Part shown: in pieces, positions 63,051 to 64,000 of the stretch
Layout of the letters: the number at the start of each line of letters is the position of its first letter
Position numbering within the stretch: the first letter of the stretch is position 1
From: Lamellibrachia satsuma
Lineage: Eukaryota; Annelida; Polychaeta; Sabellida; Siboglinidae
NCBI GenBank assembly: GCA_033239005.1
Contig: BSQZ01000034.1
Span: forward strand, 4,044,501-4,108,500
Direction: 5' to 3'
Length of the DNA: 64,000 nt
Notes under the pieces: generated by a model
Database searches by the model: none
Told to the model about the DNA's origin: nothing
Seen by the model: the letters and a program-made list of their open reading frames with translations, nothing else
Translations under genes and position numbers: made by a program

Positions 63051-63354
63051 ATTAATAAAATGTCTTACGAGATTGATAGGCAGCAGTAATGTTATCAATA
63101 ACTTAGATTAGCTGGTAGATTGTTACACATATATGCTGCTGTTTTAGCAAATGTATGATCGCAAATCCGTGTGCGAGTTATCTGGATTGTCTGGATATAA
63201 TAGGCCAAAAGTCATCCTTATTTTGCGGGACCGCAATACAGGTGTTTATTCTTATCTGATGGAGTGACACCTTCTGATGAGACAGGCTAACGCTACAAAC
63301 ATTTCGAGCCCTGTTCAGTTATGGATTTGTTTTGCATCGCCTCCTCGTTGTAGG

Positions 63355-63968
63355 CGTTAAGCGCAGTCCTCTCATGGAGGTAATGTTTCGACAATTGCAT
63401 GAATTAGGCACTTTATTTAAGATGCATGGATGTTTTGCTATTTTAAATGCGACACAGGATTTTGGCAGCAAGGGTAAATTTCCATTTGTTCGCACTATAC
63501 GCATGAAATGTTGCTGCACGATGCAAATATTCAACGGAGGAGTCACACCAACAATTAACAGTGAGTGAATTGGTCGACCCAAGTTTGATTTATATTACTT
63601 ATTATGTATGGTGCGCAAGTAAATTATTTGCTTCAGAAACAACCAGACCATTACATTATATCGCAATTCTCTCCACGCTGTATTCCCTACTAGAGTTCAT
63701 ATTGGCGTCGCCACATAACTCGCATGTAGCCAGTTCACCCCACCGTGCCATCCTGATTCTTAGCGGAAAAGGATAGTGCATGATTTGTATTTTCCCACAA
63801 ATTAACGTATTAGTCCATTGCTTTCTGGCATTACATCCGGACGTTTACCATGTTATGATGGACAGGTATGTTGTATATAATATAATGAACACCATTCACA
63901 AATGTTGACGCCCCCATCTCACAATCATACATCCACATTGATTACAACATGCATATATGTGTGTTGTG

Positions 63969-63999
<31 letters not shown>

Positions 64000-64000
64000 G
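63355..64000. repeat. Long non-coding interspersed repeat R1, copy 4 (runs off the window)
   Basis: Matches 3324-3810 almost exactly and the other R1 copies more loosely; it is cut by the window end inside its (TG)n tract. Confidence 0.85.

Overview
This is a window of animal nuclear DNA, most likely from a marine invertebrate. It has spliced genes with GT-AG exons, LINE relics, a pogo/Tigger-type transposase relic, very many microsatellites and a complete Polinton/Maverick element. No prokaryotic organisation is visible. The species cannot be fixed from sequence alone; an invertebrate deuterostome such as a lancelet is only a guess.

Host genes. The recurring host gene type is a small secreted protein resembling CTHRC1. 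It consists of a signal-peptide/coiled-coil first exon, a middle exon of about 208 bp (R-V-A-W-N-G, C-R-R-W-Y-F-T-L-N-G) and a last exon of about 175 bp (Y-C-R-G, W-N-x-G-D-C, T-G-W, V-E-E). Pieces of at least five copies are present. On the minus strand they are A (690-1721), B (8447-10871, with a candidate first exon at 37576-37845) and D (57206-61329). On the plus strand they are C (39964-48114) and a relic F (52698-54061). A block of about 2.7 kb at the left edge is repeated in direct orientation at 56.5-60.5 kb, carrying copies A and D.

Centre. Positions 24494-37470 hold a 12,977-bp Polinton. It has about 190-bp terminal inverted repeats, 5'-AG...CT-3' ends and a perfect 6-bp target duplication (GAGATG) on both sides. 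It lies 105 bp from the donor of a CTHRC1-like first exon, antisense to it, probably in the first intron of copy B. All its recognisable genes run on the plus strand: NADAR-domain protein, RPA-like ssDNA-binding protein, an acidic protein with two SUMO-interaction-like motifs, a truncated protein-primed family B DNA polymerase, packaging ATPase, two conserved small proteins, two overlapping small membrane proteins, chromodomain integrase, a third membrane protein, penton, a pVI-like protein, major capsid protein and adenain-like protease. Several carry frameshifts or stops (ATPase, integrase, penton, capsid, polymerase), three of them at short homopolymers. The unusual part is the left accessory cassette (26.9-28.6 kb): an ADP-ribose-related NADAR enzyme next to an RPA-like protein and a SUMO-motif protein.

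Flanks. 2.7-10.3 kb, 14.1-14.3 kb, 20.1-21.1 kb and 44.9-45.1 kb hold LINE reverse-transcriptase relics. 15.5-18.8 kb is a pogo/Tigger-like relic. A non-coding repeat of about 1.6 kb with an internal (TG)n tract occurs at 3.3, 11.8, 21.6 and 63.4 kb, with its 3' part also at 51.6 kb. (AT)n arrays of 70-430 bp occur every few kb, and two of them are the loop of a perfect inverted repeat. Other stretches show no gene I can support.
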